A stretch of DNA of 64,000 bases from assembly GCF_035222485.1 (NCBI RefSeq), contig NC_085920.1, positions 3,162,001 through 3,226,000 on the forward strand. The letters run 5' to 3'. Of the stretch, positions 50,117 through 61,802 are shown piece by piece. The notes beneath the pieces were generated by a model. That model was not told where the DNA came from, ran no database searches, and saw only the letters and a list, made by a program, of their open reading frames with translations. Origin of the DNA: Podospora pseudoanserina (lineage: Eukaryota > Ascomycota > Sordariomycetes > Sordariales > Podosporaceae). The stretch's first letter is position 1. Each line of letters begins with the position of its first letter. Both the position numbers and the translations under genes were made by a program.

Positions 50117-50582
50117 TCTTTTGCATGGCTCTCTGTCTCTCTTTCTACCTATGACAATCCTCCGTTTCTTCTCTCTCGATTAATCTTGTTACTTTTCAGC
50201 TTTTTTTAAACCTTCTTTGACTACATTTGTGGGCTGGGGGGAGAGAAAATGGCACATAACTCACTCGAGCAAAAAGAAAAGAAAAACCTTTTTTTTTACA
50301 GACACTTGTTTGATGACCCCAACGAGGCTCTTATTACGCACTACTTACTTATAACCATAGCATTGTGCATTTCAAGGTCGGTTTCTAATGGGGGTGGGTG
50401 CATGGGCTCGGTCGGTGGTGTGTGTTTTGGTTGGTTGGTTGGTTGGTTCGGGGAGGTGTTGAGGTGTTTGATGTTTTTTTCTTTTCTTTTTTTTTTTTTT
50501 TGATGATGAAATGGGGAGCAGCAGCACACTATAAGAACAATAATAAGAACCAACTGGCAAGGTGTTCTTGGGTGTGTGGGTG

Positions 50583-50633
50583 TGAGCGAGCGAGTGAGTG
50601 AGTGAGTGAGTGTGTGTGCGTGTGTGTATGTGT
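50583..50633. repeat. Mixed GAGT/GT tandem repeat
   Basis: Tandem GAGC/GAGT tetranucleotides pass into a GT dinucleotide run in the SCH9 3' region. Confidence 0.85.
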
Positions 50634-50772
50634 GGAAGTTGGTTGGGGGGGAGGGGAGTAGGTAAATTAATAATCTTTAATGGACAGCGAGAGGTTGTTC
50701 AACGTTTATGAAGAGTGCTTTGCTCAATGAAAATACTCTATGGTGATGTTTGTGAATGTGTATTTTGTGGGG

Positions 50773-50804
50773 TGTTGTTGTTGTTGTTGTTGTTGCTGCT
50801 GCTG
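50773..50804. repeat. (GTT)n/(GCT)n trinucleotide repeat
   Basis: About seven GTT units followed by GCT units in non-coding DNA downstream of SCH9. Confidence 0.85.
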
Positions 50805-51630
50805 TCGTTGAGAAACAGAATCGGTGATGGCAAGGTGTGTTATGGTCACAGAATGAAAGGTTGAAAGATAATCATGGTTTTAATGAGGATGAAAGTTGAA
50901 GACAAGCCTGGAATACTGATCCTCGTATTAAGGATTGGTCTGTTTATATGCTGTGGTGAAAAGAAGAAGTAGCCACGTAGAGCTGAATGGCGACGCCTTC
51001 GCTTCATAACGTGGATGATATTTGAGAATTTTTATCACCCATGGCGATCGATCCGTTCCCCCTCTCACCATGACCTTGATGGGAGTTTTTACGTCACATA
51101 GGTAGGTCGGTGATTACCCCAGACAGCCTCATGGGCTGCCCAGAGAAATTGTTTTCTCTTGGAGTTGGTATCCGCCTTAAAAGGGGGTAGCCGCCCCCCC
51201 TCCACCTCCGGGTCCGGGGGAGATCAAAGAAGCTGAGCTAGGAGCTTTGACATTGTCCCTTCAGCTCTGGCAGAGCTTGTAGTAGGTGGTTGGTTCATCC
51301 TCGCAGTCAAGAATCACCGTTTTAAACCAGCAGGGAGATTGTTCAATACCGCTGCGAGCGAGCCATCATAAAAAAACCAGAAAGGAGAAAAAAATCAATG
51401 TACACATTGACTACGGCCCATCTGTCCGGAATCAATCATCCTCCCCCACCCACCATCAACGCAAACACACACCTCCATTTTTTTGCCATCTTGGAAGTCC
51501 AGCGTGACCTGACCGCCAAGTTCCAATAATGTATAATTCCCCATCTACCTCCTTCCATTCGTCCGAAAGTTCCCTCCGGTCCAAGGTGAAAGCGGATGTT
51601 TATTCAGCGCTGTCGAGGATAAAAGGAAAT

Positions 51631-52495
51631 CTAGTGGTGAGCACCATCATCCTCCTCCTCCTCAACAAGCCAGTCCTCCACAACAGCCGTGGTCTGAGCA
51701 CCGCTGGCATCAACCTCGGAGCCCTCAACCTCGACAGCCATGCTCTCGTACTCCTTGAGGCTGGAGGCGAGGTCGGCCTCCTCGGGTGACTTGGGCGTCT
51801 TGGGGAGGTTGAAGGTGGCGACCTGGCCGACGGCGTCCGAGTCCTTGACGGGGGTGGGCTTGTAGGCCTTGAGCTCCTTGAGGTAGAGCTCCTGGACGAA
51901 GTCGGCTGTAAAACAGAGATAATCTGTCAGTATTATTATTCCTCAACGTGAAAATCATGACCAGTATTATGATATCGGGGTTCGGTCGTCATCAGGGGGT
52001 ATCGTTGGTTGAAGTGGGTGGTTGGTGGTGGTGTTATATCATGTCGAGCTTCCCTCCCTGTCCTCCACTATAGCTCCCCTCAAGCTTCCATCCACGTCAT
52101 TCCCATTCTCCCCAATATCTCTCCTCTTTTCATATCCTTTTCCCACCCCCCCCCTTTTTCCTCCCTATCCACCCTATCTCCTTCCAGTTCGTCATCTCGG
52201 TGTCGGTATTCATCGTGGTTCCGTATCGCCCCTCGATCCCCCTCCCCTCCGCCCCTTAGTCAACAGAAATCCACATACCTCTCCTCGCAACAGTAGGAGC
52301 AATAAAAGTCCTAGCCTGCACAGCAACAGCAGTCCGGCCAGCAGCAAGTCTGGACACAGCCGAGACGGCCTTGGTCTGACAAAACGAGTCAATTTCCAGG
52401 TTCACACCAACAGCAACACCAACAACCTTGTATTTAAATCAATTGAAACAATTGAAAGATGCATGGGTAGTACATACCGAAGCTCGGGAGAACAT
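51631..52495 (-). CDS. ATP14: Mitochondrial ATP synthase subunit h
   Basis: Three exons (52495-52478, 52375-52279, 51905-51631) encode 129 residues. Subunit h belongs to the peripheral stalk of F1Fo ATP synthase. The first exon holds only MFSRAS. It and exon 2 form an Arg/Ala/Ser-rich presequence (SRLAAGRTAVAVQARTF) with cleavage expected before the core ADFVQELYLKELKAYK, which is the family signature. The C-terminus is acidic (DWLVEEEEDDGAHH). Donors are all GTATGT; introns are 102 and 373 bp, the latter long for the window. The six-codon first exon would be missed by automatic prediction. Confidence 0.9.
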
Positions 52496-53096
52496 TTTGA
52501 AAGGGTTGTGGTTGTTGTTGTGTTTTCGGGGGAGGAAAAAGAAGAAAACAACAAGGCCTAAACGCTCGAGGTGTCGTCGGAGGAGTCGCGGGGATGTGGA
52601 AAGGGTGTTGGTCGGCTGCTGCGGTGGTGGAGGTTCCTTGGCTGAGAGGTTTTCAAAAAAAGCCCCCGGCTCAACGTCGTGCAGAGGGAGGTGCTCCCCC
52701 ACCCAAAAGTTGCCGGGAATCATCGGTAGGCCGCGTCACGTGATGGCCCCAGCTATCACCACTTGTCATTTATTCACTTCATCCGAACTCATTCATTCAA
52801 GAAATTCAGGAACGCCGTGGACGATACTCGAGCCTTTATCATTCATCGATGCCTCGAATGAATTAATCACTGCATCATAGCTCAGCCTCAACTCTCACAC
52901 CGACTGGCACAAAGACAACAATCTAAGTCAAAACTCGGTACCAATTCAACAACTCACGCCCAACTCGAGCCAAAAAATAAAAATAAAAAAATAAAAACCT
53001 AGATAAAAACCCCGCGCATATGCCAACCCCAGATGTATCTATGAGCACCCGATGTCATACATCTAATCCCAATACCCCCCATCTCAAACCCACCCT
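52496..53096. other. ATP14 promoter and 3' region of the DOMON gene
   Basis: A 601-bp space between two minus-strand genes. It should hold the ATP14 promoter next to 52495 and the 3' UTR of the DOMON/b561 gene. An A-rich stretch lies at 52974-53006. Confidence 0.5.
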
Positions 53097-54547
53097 CTAA
53101 GCATACCTCCCACCATGCCGCCTCGACTCTTGGTACGGCCTCCTCATGTTGCCAGGGACTCGATCTTCCTTATAGCTCCTCCCCTGTGCCTTCTGAGCCC
53201 CAATAACCGTAAACGCCTTGGCAAGAATATAACATAGGAATATAACACCGGAAACCACGCCGTAGGCGATCACGAGCTCTTGCCGCTCTCCGACAAGCCG
53301 GAGGCCCAACCCACCGTTGATGATGCCCAGCAGCATCAGGATCCGGCCGAGCCAGATGTGTACGTAACTGACGGCACCGCGGCTCTGCGTCTGAACATAC
53401 TGACGATGATGAATGTAGCCGAGCGCAGGCTGTACCCCAAAGAAGGCAACAACCACGGTACCGAGAATCGTGTGCGTCTGTGTGAAGAGCTGCAATGGCT
53501 GTCAGTCAAATTCTGGCAGGGGTCTCATGAAGAAGAAAAAGACACTCACCATATTCCGGTCTTTGGCGCTCTGAACACCGAGACCGAAAGCCGCCCACAT
53601 CAGAGCAAAAGTGATCACCTGCCACGCTCCATGGACATACCATCTCCCAAGAAGCGGCATAAGAAGGGAGCCCAAAGGATAAAGCACTGCCATAACCAAA
53701 GCCCCGATAACACCGTGAGCTGCGAGAATCGCGGCGGCATTGGGGTTTCCTCTAGCCAGCGTTATCCCATTGCCCCCTGCGGGTGAACCGGAACTGGAAC
53801 CGGAACCATCGCCACCACCAGTGTCGCGGGAGGTAAGGAAAGGATTACTATCGGAGCTGATGGTTGCCGTAGTCAAATCGATATTGAACCCGGTATGGTC
53901 GCTACCTCCGTGCTGAGAGATGGTGGCGCCCTTATTTGTCGTCGCCAACGAAGATCCCGATCTCCAGGCTGCGATCCAAGGCACGCTGGTCCCCTGAAGA
54001 GACATGTCACCCCCATTCCAGGACTCGCAGTTCGCACACGCAACATTCGCCGTCATGATTCCACCAGCAACACCGCTTCCAGCGAGTAACGTCTGCAGGT
54101 GATGTCAGAAAGGATCAAACTCCTACAAAACGATCTGGGAGAAGCAAAATCATACCAGTTGCGCCGCTGTGCTGCTCTGGTCCCACTGGGGCTGACTGTG
54201 GGCAGTTCCCAGGCGTGGCGAAATCGTCACGTTGCCGTTGCCGTCCTGGTACATGACAAAGATGCTGGCGCCAGCCATCTGCGAGCCGGTGCCCAGAGCC
54301 ACCCATGAGTACGACGTTGGCGCCTTCAACTGGAAGTAGATGTTGCCCGAATTTGAGCTTGCCGAGGAGGTGGGAACGGCGATGCTGTAGCAGATGTTGT
54401 CGGTGGCACAAATGCTCTGAGGGTCGGCTTGTACCAGGCTGGCACCTATGATGGTTGTCAGTATCATGCAATGTGGGCTTGGTGCTGTGAAAGAGACATA
54501 CCCAGCAACGCCGAGGCCACCAACGACTTGCCCCCAACTCTCTTCAT
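53097..54547 (-). CDS. Secreted-domain DOMON/cytochrome b561 membrane protein
   Basis: Four exons (54547-54502, 54445-54156, 54092-53550, 53489-53097) encode 423 residues. A signal peptide (MKRVGGKSLVASALLG-ASLVQA) is split by intron 1. A DOMON-type heme or sugar-binding domain (about residues 25-170; FQLKAPTSYSWVALGTG) follows, then a Ser/Gly linker. A cytochrome b561 core spans about 225-400 with several helices and candidate heme histidines (AAHGVIGAL, RWYVHGAWQ, QTHTILGTV, VSYVHIWLG). The layout matches CBD9-like/CDH-cytochrome-related ferric-reductase proteins of filamentous fungi, which move electrons across the plasma membrane. The C-terminal tail is basic. Introns of 56-63 bp preserve frame. 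Confidence 0.9.
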
Positions 54548-57152
54548 TGTGTCAAATAATGCGTACCGGGAGGGAAAATACACCACCAAGAAGAACAAGC
54601 AACAACGTCAAAAGAAACCAACACACAAGGGACCAATAATTCCAAAAAAACAAAAAAAAAAATCAAAAAAAAAACTGGCGAACCAAAATAAGTTGCCCGA
54701 GGAAAAGTACACAAAAGGTGTTGGTTGGTTGTATTCGGTATCAAGCCAAGAAAGAGACTGAAAAAACCGTTCTCAAGACCAGTTCCTATCCGTTAGATAT
54801 ATGAAGAACGGTTTTGGTGTTTTAGTTTAGGTCGGGGACAATCCCACACTCGCACCAGTGACGGTTTCTGCAACGACGGGCTGGCAGCTTAACGAACTGG
54901 TGTAACGCGCGGGCTGGCAGGCGGCGGCGGCAAACTCTTTAGTGCTTCTTTCTTGACTTATTTTTGTAGAAGAAGGCGCGGTTGCTAGGGGGGAAAGATA
55001 CACACATAACAAAGCGCTTGCTGGGTTGTGTTTTGAAGAAGGGGCCGTTTAAACTTAGTAAACGACTCTCTCACAAACAAACCCCCAAAATGTGTTGCTG
55101 ATGCAGGAACGAGAACGGCAAGGGGGCGGGGGGGGGGGGAGATGACGATAGGGCTGGAATAAGGTCAGGAAAATATTCCGGCCGGAAAGAAGAAGAAGAA
55201 AAAGAAGAACGACAGGCCGCCTGAAGTTATAGGGGAGGTTTCAGCTCTATGATGGGCAGGGACGGTTTTCATAGTATTCCTATTTTGTAACTCCTTGATG
55301 CAAGCCCCTCCTTCCTCCCACGAACCCGGGGCGATGCATGCGGTTGCTGATGGGATGGATGGATGGAATGAAAGCCCCCTCTCCCCGTCCATCCTTCACC
55401 TCGGCGCTTGCCATGCTCCTCCTCTTGGTTGTCAGTCAGATCAGACCTCCTCAATATGCAAAGCGGCGCGGCAGTACCTACCCAGTCCGGTCTTTTCTCA
55501 GCCGCTCCCATTTGCCTAACCAATCCACGCCAGTCCATTTCTCAGACACCAAGTGCGATCCTTGTGTGATAGGAGACATACGTATGTCTCAAGAAAAAAG
55601 AAACGGGCTGACGGACATGCAACGCTCGGCCAACCGTCCACGTTTGCCCATCCCTTCTCCCCCCAGACACCAACACCGACATCCGTCATCCTCGGACCCG
55701 AAGAACAACAACACCTACCTTCTTGCTTTCTTCCTCCCTCACGGCACATGGCACGCACCATCACCGTGAAACGAACAGCGAGAGGGAAGGGTAATGACGT
55801 CCCTCGCCCAAAAAAAGGGCAACGAACAGCTAACCCCCAGATGCGGTGGTGGTGAGATCCTCCCCCGGCCCGCTCCAGGAACGACTTACAATACCTAACA
55901 CCAACCAACCGACCAAACTCAGTCTAGCGCCTGCCCTGCTGGGCTAGGCGAATAATAAACTGCCGAGCTTTTGGGCTGCGCTTGGTTCTTCAACTAAACT
56001 TCAGACGAGCGTTAGTGTGCCAAATGCACTGCGGTGTAACAGCACTTTGTCGATCAAGATTGTGTCTGTGGTATGTATTTATTCAGGGCCAACATTGCGA
56101 ACGTTGGGATGAGGGAAGACGGGATGACGACAGGCTGGTTGTTGAACGGTGCACGACAGTCAGAGGGGCAGTGATCCCCGGTCACGGCCAGCCTAGTTAG
56201 GTCTGACATGGTGAGGACCAAGTAGATAGTCGCATTTGTCCCAGCCTGGGCCTTTCTCGAAAGGTAAAGGACAAGACTGTAGATCCTACTAGTTCCCGCT
56301 CTGGGTGGCTGGCTTGCCCCTCCCCCACCACCTCGTTTCTATTCCTTCACCAACCTGTTCGTCTCAGATTACGCAAAGTAACCCCCCTCCCCAGGGGTTC
56401 GGGATCCCCTTGGCCAGCAAATAGTTCGGTATAAAAGGGGGCAGATATACGCTTTCTCTGCCGTTCCGTCCCATCCCATCCCATCCGCACTTGTACAAGC
56501 CTCTTCTTACACCCTTTGCCAAGTGTGAGAATTACGCGTCATCAAACTTGCTCATGTACAGCAGGCACATCACATAACGCTTTCCAATCCAGTCCAGGAA
56601 GAGTGATGGTCGATCCCTTGTTAGGAGTTGTGATTAGGATATCATGAGTAAACAAAAGTGAGGCCGCCGATGACGACTGACATCGAGATACGGCAGTTCG
56701 GTCACCAAAAACAAGCATAGCAAGACAGTTTTGGACAGGACAAACCCAAACAGAAAAAGAAAAAAAGGAAAAAGAGCAAACTTCCCATTGACAAACCCCA
56801 CCTCACTCTTCTCTCTATCTCTCTCTCTCACTCTTTCTCTCTATAGTAGAAATACTGTAACCTCCAGTCGGTCTAGCTTGCTCTCTGCTTGGTTGGCCAT
56901 GCTCTAACTTCTTTCTCTGTAAAAGATAGAAGAATGATGTGTCCACAATTGCACCTCGCTCGCTTGCTTCTGTTTTTTTTTTTTTTTTTCACAACCAAAA
57001 ACGCCTCGCCCAACTGCCCGAATTAGAAATCAAATGAAAAAAAAAAGTTCTTCCGTCTCTTGTCCCGCCAAAGGTCTCTTCATTTTGTTTCACCCAATTC
57101 AAAAACGTCTCTCTCCCTAGTCTCCCCCTTCCCATACACACACCTCATCCTT
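54548..57152. other. Region between the DOMON gene and the S6K-like kinase
   Basis: About 2.6 kb without a confident gene. It includes the DOMON-gene promoter at the left, A-rich and GAA-rich simple sequence, and a strong TATA box at 56430 on the plus strand with no open frame behind it. A CT run at 56813-56845 lies before the kinase 3' end. Confidence 0.55.
56430..56437 (+). promoter_or_regulatory. Orphan TATA box
   Basis: TATAAAAG sits in a short GC-rich surround and is followed by a CT/CCATC-rich stretch that looks like a transcription-start region. No open frame longer than a few codons follows within 300 bp, so any transcript here would be non-coding or encode a very small peptide. Confidence 0.35.
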
Positions 57153-58778
57153 CTAAACCCTCTGCATCCCCCCAAACCCATGACTCTCCAACAAGCTGCT
57201 CGAAGCCACAAAACTAAAACCCCCAAAAGGATCATCCCTATCAACAACCTCCCTCCTGCCCACTCCCGGCACACTCCCCATCTCCCTTCCGCCCCAACTC
57301 CCCGCCTGATCAAACCTCGACACAACCGGACTCAAGCTCAACTCGGTAAACTCGGCCGAGAAATTCTCCGCCAGCTCCGGGTCAGAAATATACGGCTGAA
57401 TCGGCGGCTCCACCTCCCTCGCCTGCAGCGCCTTCCAGTTGATCTTGCGGAAGAACCTGTGCTTCTTGATCGTCTCCAGATCCTTCGGCATGTTGCTCCC
57501 CAGGCGCTTGGCGGGATCCTTGCGCAGCAATCTGGTAAGGAGATCCTTCGCGTCCGGACCCAAAAAGTAAGGCAGCACCAACTTCTGCTTGATGATGTTG
57601 TCCTGAATCTTCTTGTTGTTTGGTCCGCGAAAGGGGGGGTTCCCAGTCATGAGATCGAAACCAAGCGCGCCCAAAGACCACCAGTCAACCGCCTTGCCGT
57701 ACTTCTTACCTTGAATCACCTCGGGAGCCATGTACTCGACCGTTCCCAGGATCGAGTTGCACGTGTCCGAGTCAACTGCCACTTTGGAAAGGCCAAAGTC
57801 GGTCAGCAAAAGGTGGCCCTGAGAGTCGAGGAGGCAGTTCTCCGGCTTGAGATCGCGGTAAACCACGCCCAGGTTCTGGTGGAGATGAGACAAGGCGAGA
57901 ACCATCTCGGCCATGTAAAAGGCGGCAGTCTCTTCGCTGAACATCCTTTCCGTACTGAGATGAGTGAACAGCTCGCCACCCTGGCCGTACTCGAGGATGA
58001 GGTACAGTTTCTCCTGGTCCTGGAAGGCGTAGTACAGCTTGACAACAAAAGGGTGACGGTTGACGCTCTCGAGGATCTGGCGCTCCGTCTTGGTTTGCTC
58101 CACCAGCTTCTTGTGCACGACGAGAGAGGCCTTTTTGAACTGCTTCTGCGCGAAAAGGCGGCCTGTGGCCTTCTCCTTGACGAGCAAGACGGTTCCGTAG
58201 GTTCCCTTCCCGAGACACTTGAGAGGTTCAAAGTCGTCCGCCGTCATCTTAGGACGGGGAGGCACAGCCTCGCTAGCAGCGTTGGGGACATCGCTGACAA
58301 AGTCGTGCTCGAGGTTGATCTCGTAACTGGTAGATCCCACCGAAGCCGTCTCATCGCTACTGCTGGTGCGGCTCTTCAAAGTGCTTCCACGGGAAAGGGG
58401 GCGGCTGTCACGGCGGCCGCTGCTAATCGTAGTCTCGCTGGAGAACGGCGAGGAGGCCTGGTGCTCGCTGCTGCGGGTCAAGGAGCTGGCACGGGAAGAA
58501 GCGGCGGTCGTATCGTTGCTGTTGAGGCTGAAGTTCTCGATTTGCATACGCAACTTTCCTATGCCGCTTATGCCAGGGGAGGTAACGGGCTTCAGCATAG
58601 GGCTGCAGTTAGCACTGACGACGTCGTCCAACAGGTGGGTCGCCTTCTGGGCCCGCCTGCTAGGGGTCTTTGGGGCCGCGGGGCAGCCGCAATGATCAGA
58701 GTCCTCATCGCCAGAGGCCCCGGGGGTGTTGTTGAACCCGCGCACCGTCTTGAGCGCGGGCGTCGCCTTTGCAATCAT
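57153..58778 (-). CDS. AGC protein kinase, S6K-like (Psk1/Ypk3 type)
   Basis: A single exon encodes 541 residues. The N-terminal 180 residues are Ser/Thr-rich. The kinase domain opens with FEPLKCLGKGTYGTV, then QKQF for the ATP-lysine region, YRDLKPEN, DFGLSKV, T-loop CNSILGTVEYMAPE and the AGC tail. The C-terminal hydrophobic motif FGGFSF carries Ser at about 522, where TORC1-dependent phosphorylation occurs in relatives. Overall shape fits S. pombe Psk1 and yeast Ypk3, the kinases for ribosomal protein S6; assignment by shape and motif, not database search. It lies 7 kb from SCH9, the other TORC1 effector. The last third of the coding strand is G/T-rich. Confidence 0.9.
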   Translation of the reverse strand: MIAKATPALKTVRGFNNTPGASGDEDSDHCGCPAAPKTPSRRAQKATHLLDDVVSANCSPMLKPVTSPGISGIGKLRMQIENFSLNSNDTTAASSRASSLTRSSEHQASSPFSSETTISSGRRDSRPLSRGSTLKSRTSSSDETASVGSTSYEINLEHDFVSDVPNAASEAVPPRPKMTADDFEPLKCLGKGTYGTVLLVKEKATGRLFAQKQFKKASLVVHKKLVEQTKTERQILESVNRHPFVVKLYYAFQDQEKLYLILEYGQGGELFTHLSTERMFSEETAAFYMAEMVLALSHLHQNLGVVYRDLKPENCLLDSQGHLLLTDFGLSKVAVDSDTCNSILGTVEYMAPEVIQGKKYGKAVDWWSLGALGFDLMTGNPPFRGPNNKKIQDNIIKQKLVLPYFLGPDAKDLLTRLLRKDPAKRLGSNMPKDLETIKKHRFFRKINWKALQAREVEPPIQPYISDPELAENFSAEFTELSLSPVVSRFDQAGSWGGREMGSVPGVGRREVVDRDDPFGGFSFVASSSLLESHGFGGMQRV

Positions 58779-60059
58779 GGTCGTCGTGGTCGCCGTGGCG
58801 TGTGTTGTCGTCTAATATGTCAATTGTCAATGTCTCGTCAATGTATCGAAATCAGATGACCTGGTTTTCCCCCAAGGTCCTGAGCCGATAACGTGCGAAC
58901 CCGAGTCTCATAAAATCCGGAGGTCGCAAAAAGGTAAACCGTTCAAGGCTTTCCACGACGCCGTCCAGCGTCAGCGCGCACTTCAGTGTCTCGGCTCGGT
59001 CCCTTGTGGCTTGGAGTCGCACGCATCTGGTACTTGAAGAAAGAAGAAGAATTGTCTTGCGCGGTCGTTTGGATATGCATTGATGGTCGGGTCGGTCGTT
59101 CGGGGAAGTCGTGGTGGTGAGAGCCTGGAGAAGGTCGCTGTTCGCGTGGGAAAATGCGAGAGAAGGAGGGAACCTTGATTTTTGAACATTTCAAGAAAAC
59201 GTGTGGTTCACGGTCCAGTCCTGCGGCCGGGCGGTCTCACATGCGGCGCTGTCTGGCACCGCCTAGTGGTGCCATGCCCGCTGCAACTACCTACAAGCGC
59301 CCAGATCCCCCACTAAAAAGTCCCAACCAGCGGGAGCCTGAGAAAAAAAAATTCGTGTCAGCACCCACCGGAGAGCCCGCTCATTGGGTCCGGGCCGTCA
59401 TTTCAGTCCCGGATCGCCCTGTTTTTCTGCGTCTTGAAGGGTCGGTGCTGCCGCCAGATTCCTTGGTCATCTGGGGTACCTGTTCATGCCCAGCTTCCCC
59501 GACCTCGAATACGGCCATGTAATCCACGGAAGCAAAGCAGGCTCTCCGTTCCGATGCAAACCGGTACGTAATGGAACTGAGGGATGTCATGCCAAATCAG
59601 CATGTTATGCCCGTGGCTGATTTAGTGTCTTTCATGCCTGAATCGCACGCCAGCACGTTTCATTGTCTGCCCTAACAAGAAGGAGAACAAGCCAGACGGG
59701 TGTCAGGCACCGGTACCCGTAGCACAAAGGCTTCCAAGACCTCCCATGAGGCGGTTCAACAACAAAGCCATGCAAGCCACAGGAGAGGATATCGTGTTGA
59801 TGCCTCCACCTCTCGGAGAAAGGTGCCGAGTAGCAATGTGAAAGGATGATGGGGAAAACCTTAATTTTAAAAGTGAAAAACAAGGCTAAAAGCAGATGTC
59901 GCTTTAGGCCAGGGTTAGGGTTTAAAACCCCCTGCATAAACGATGGCAGGTTGCCTGCCGGAGCTCAGACGCTCAAACTTGGGGGTGCAAGCCGCATTTC
60001 TCAAGTATCATGACCAGGAACCAGCCAAAAATACAAACAAATCAATACCCACCGCAGTC
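58779..60059. promoter_or_regulatory. Divergent promoter region, S6K-like kinase/PRP4
   Basis: A 1281-bp space between head-to-head genes. It contains a double telomere-like motif (GGGTTAGGGTTT near 59910-59925) about 140 bp upstream of the PRP4 ATG. No gene supported. Confidence 0.5.
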
Positions 60060-61802
60060 ATGATGCACCCATCACGTAGGGCGTATGTTGAGGAGGCTGA
60101 CACTGAGGTAAGGTCTATCATCCACACCCCTATCTGTCATGAATCGCAGCCGCTCAACATTACAGCCCGAACTCGAACTGACCCGCATCGTCGTTTGCAG
60201 GACCGAGGAAGTGGAGGTATTGACATAGATGCCATTCGTGAGTAGCCCCCGATAACACCCCAAACACTTTGTCTCCCATGTACTGACTTTGTCCCAGCAA
60301 TCGACCGCGACTATGACATCCCCGGGGCCGGCGCAGGCATTGCGCCCGAGAGAGCATCAGCCATCATCTCACAATTCGAGCGCAAGCGATTCGCCGCCAC
60401 TATCGCGGTCCCAACCGACGATGGACGTGTCCGCGCCAAACTTCGAGAGTTAGGCGAGCCTATCACGCTGTTCGGCGAAGGACCGGTCGATCGACGCGAC
60501 AGGTTACGAGAGCTTCTTACCGAGCAGGCGCAGCAGGCGACAGGCCAGGAGAGCGCAGATGTGGAGATGCAGGATGCTGGCAACGACGAGGAAGCGGAAG
60601 AGCAAGAGGAAGAGTTTTACTCTCGGGGAACACAGGAGCTTCTCGATGCCCGAATAGAAATCGCCAAGTTTACGATCCCCCGAGCGAAACGGCGCGTCGA
60701 GTTTCAGAAGAAGGAGGCTACGATTCCTCTCCGTACCCATGTCAAGTTCAGGAAGGAGATCAAGGAGCGGCTTCAGACGTTTGAATTGCAAGCCAGTCAG
60801 ACTGCGGGAGATCGTCATGTGAGCATGACGAGGTTTTCACCAGATGGACAGATGATTGCGACTGGAAATTGGGGCGGTCAAGTCAAGCTTATCGATATAC
60901 CGACTTTGGAGCATCGCAAGACGCTGCGAGGACATACCAACAAGATCAGCGGTTTGGCCTGGAGGCCTGGTGCTACCCTTCCCGAGGCCAACATCTCGGA
61001 GGACACGGTCAACCTTGCTTCGGGTGGTGCAGAGGGCCAGGTTCATCTTTGGTCGCTAAATCAAGATACACCGCTGTCGACGCTCTCTGGGCACTCGCAA
61101 AGAGTATGCCGTGTCGAGTTTCACCCTTCTGGAAAATACCTCGCATCTGCGTCTGAGGACACGTCGTGGAGACTATGGGATGTCGAAACAACAACCGAAC
61201 TGCTTCTTCAAGAGGGACACTCGCGGGGAGTGTATGCCGTAAGCTTCAACACCGACGGGTCCTTGCTGGCCAGTGCAGGTTTGGACAGTATTGGAAGAAT
61301 CTGGGATTTGCGGTCGGGACGGACAGTCATGATTCTCGACGGGCATCTGGATGGCCACATCAAGCCGATCTACGGGCTGGACTGGAGTCCGGACGGGCAC
61401 CGGGTCCTCACGGCCTCGGCAGATGGATGGATCAAATGCTGGGACGTGAGAAAAGTGCAGAGGACAGGCGGAATTGGTGCGCACACAAGCGCGGTATCAG
61501 ATGTCAGATGGTTCAAGGGGATGGATGAGCCCGTTGACGGGAAGCCACCAGGCGAGGACGACAAGGGAAACCAGTTGCCAAAGAAGTCTGGGACGTTTTT
61601 GGTGTCGTCTGGGTTTGACCACAAGGTCAACATTTTCTCGGCTGATGACTGGGCTCTTGCTCAGTCGCTGAGCGGCCATACTGGCCCAGTAGCGAGTGTC
61701 GATGTAAGCCGGGACGGCAAGTGGATCGTCAGCGGTGGACATGATCGGACTGTCAAGTTATGGGGTCGTAATGATGCAACCGGTCTGTATGGTGACTTTT
61801 AG
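60060..61802 (+). CDS. PRP4: U4/U6 snRNP protein Prp4 (WD-repeat)
   Basis: Three exons (60060-60107, 60201-60237, 60298-61802) encode 529 residues. Prp4 is the WD-repeat component of the U4/U6 and tri-snRNP, required before spliceosome activation. The splicing-factor motif (SFM, about residues 75-105; VPTDDGRVRAKLRELGEPIT) precedes an acidic segment. Seven WD-type repeats then fill the second half (FSPDGQMIATGNWGG, LASASEDTSWRLWDV, LASAGLDSIGRIWDL, LTASADGWIKCWDV, and a final VSGGHDRTVKLWG). Both introns have GTAAGG or GTGAGT donors; intron 2 has a TACTGAC branch site. Two adjacent ATGs (60060 and 60063) could start the protein. Confidence 0.95.

Larger units (their letters stand above)
50117..51630. 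other. Convergent 3' region SCH9/ATP14
   Basis: About 1.5 kb between gene ends, rich in simple repeats (GT, GAGT and GTT runs, T-runs). No gene found. Confidence 0.55.

Noticed and set aside
57060-58859. A plus-strand open frame of about 600 codons
   Set aside because: It lies exactly antisense to the S6K-like kinase, whose motifs are complete. The codon bias of the kinase removes stops on the opposite strand, so this is a shadow.
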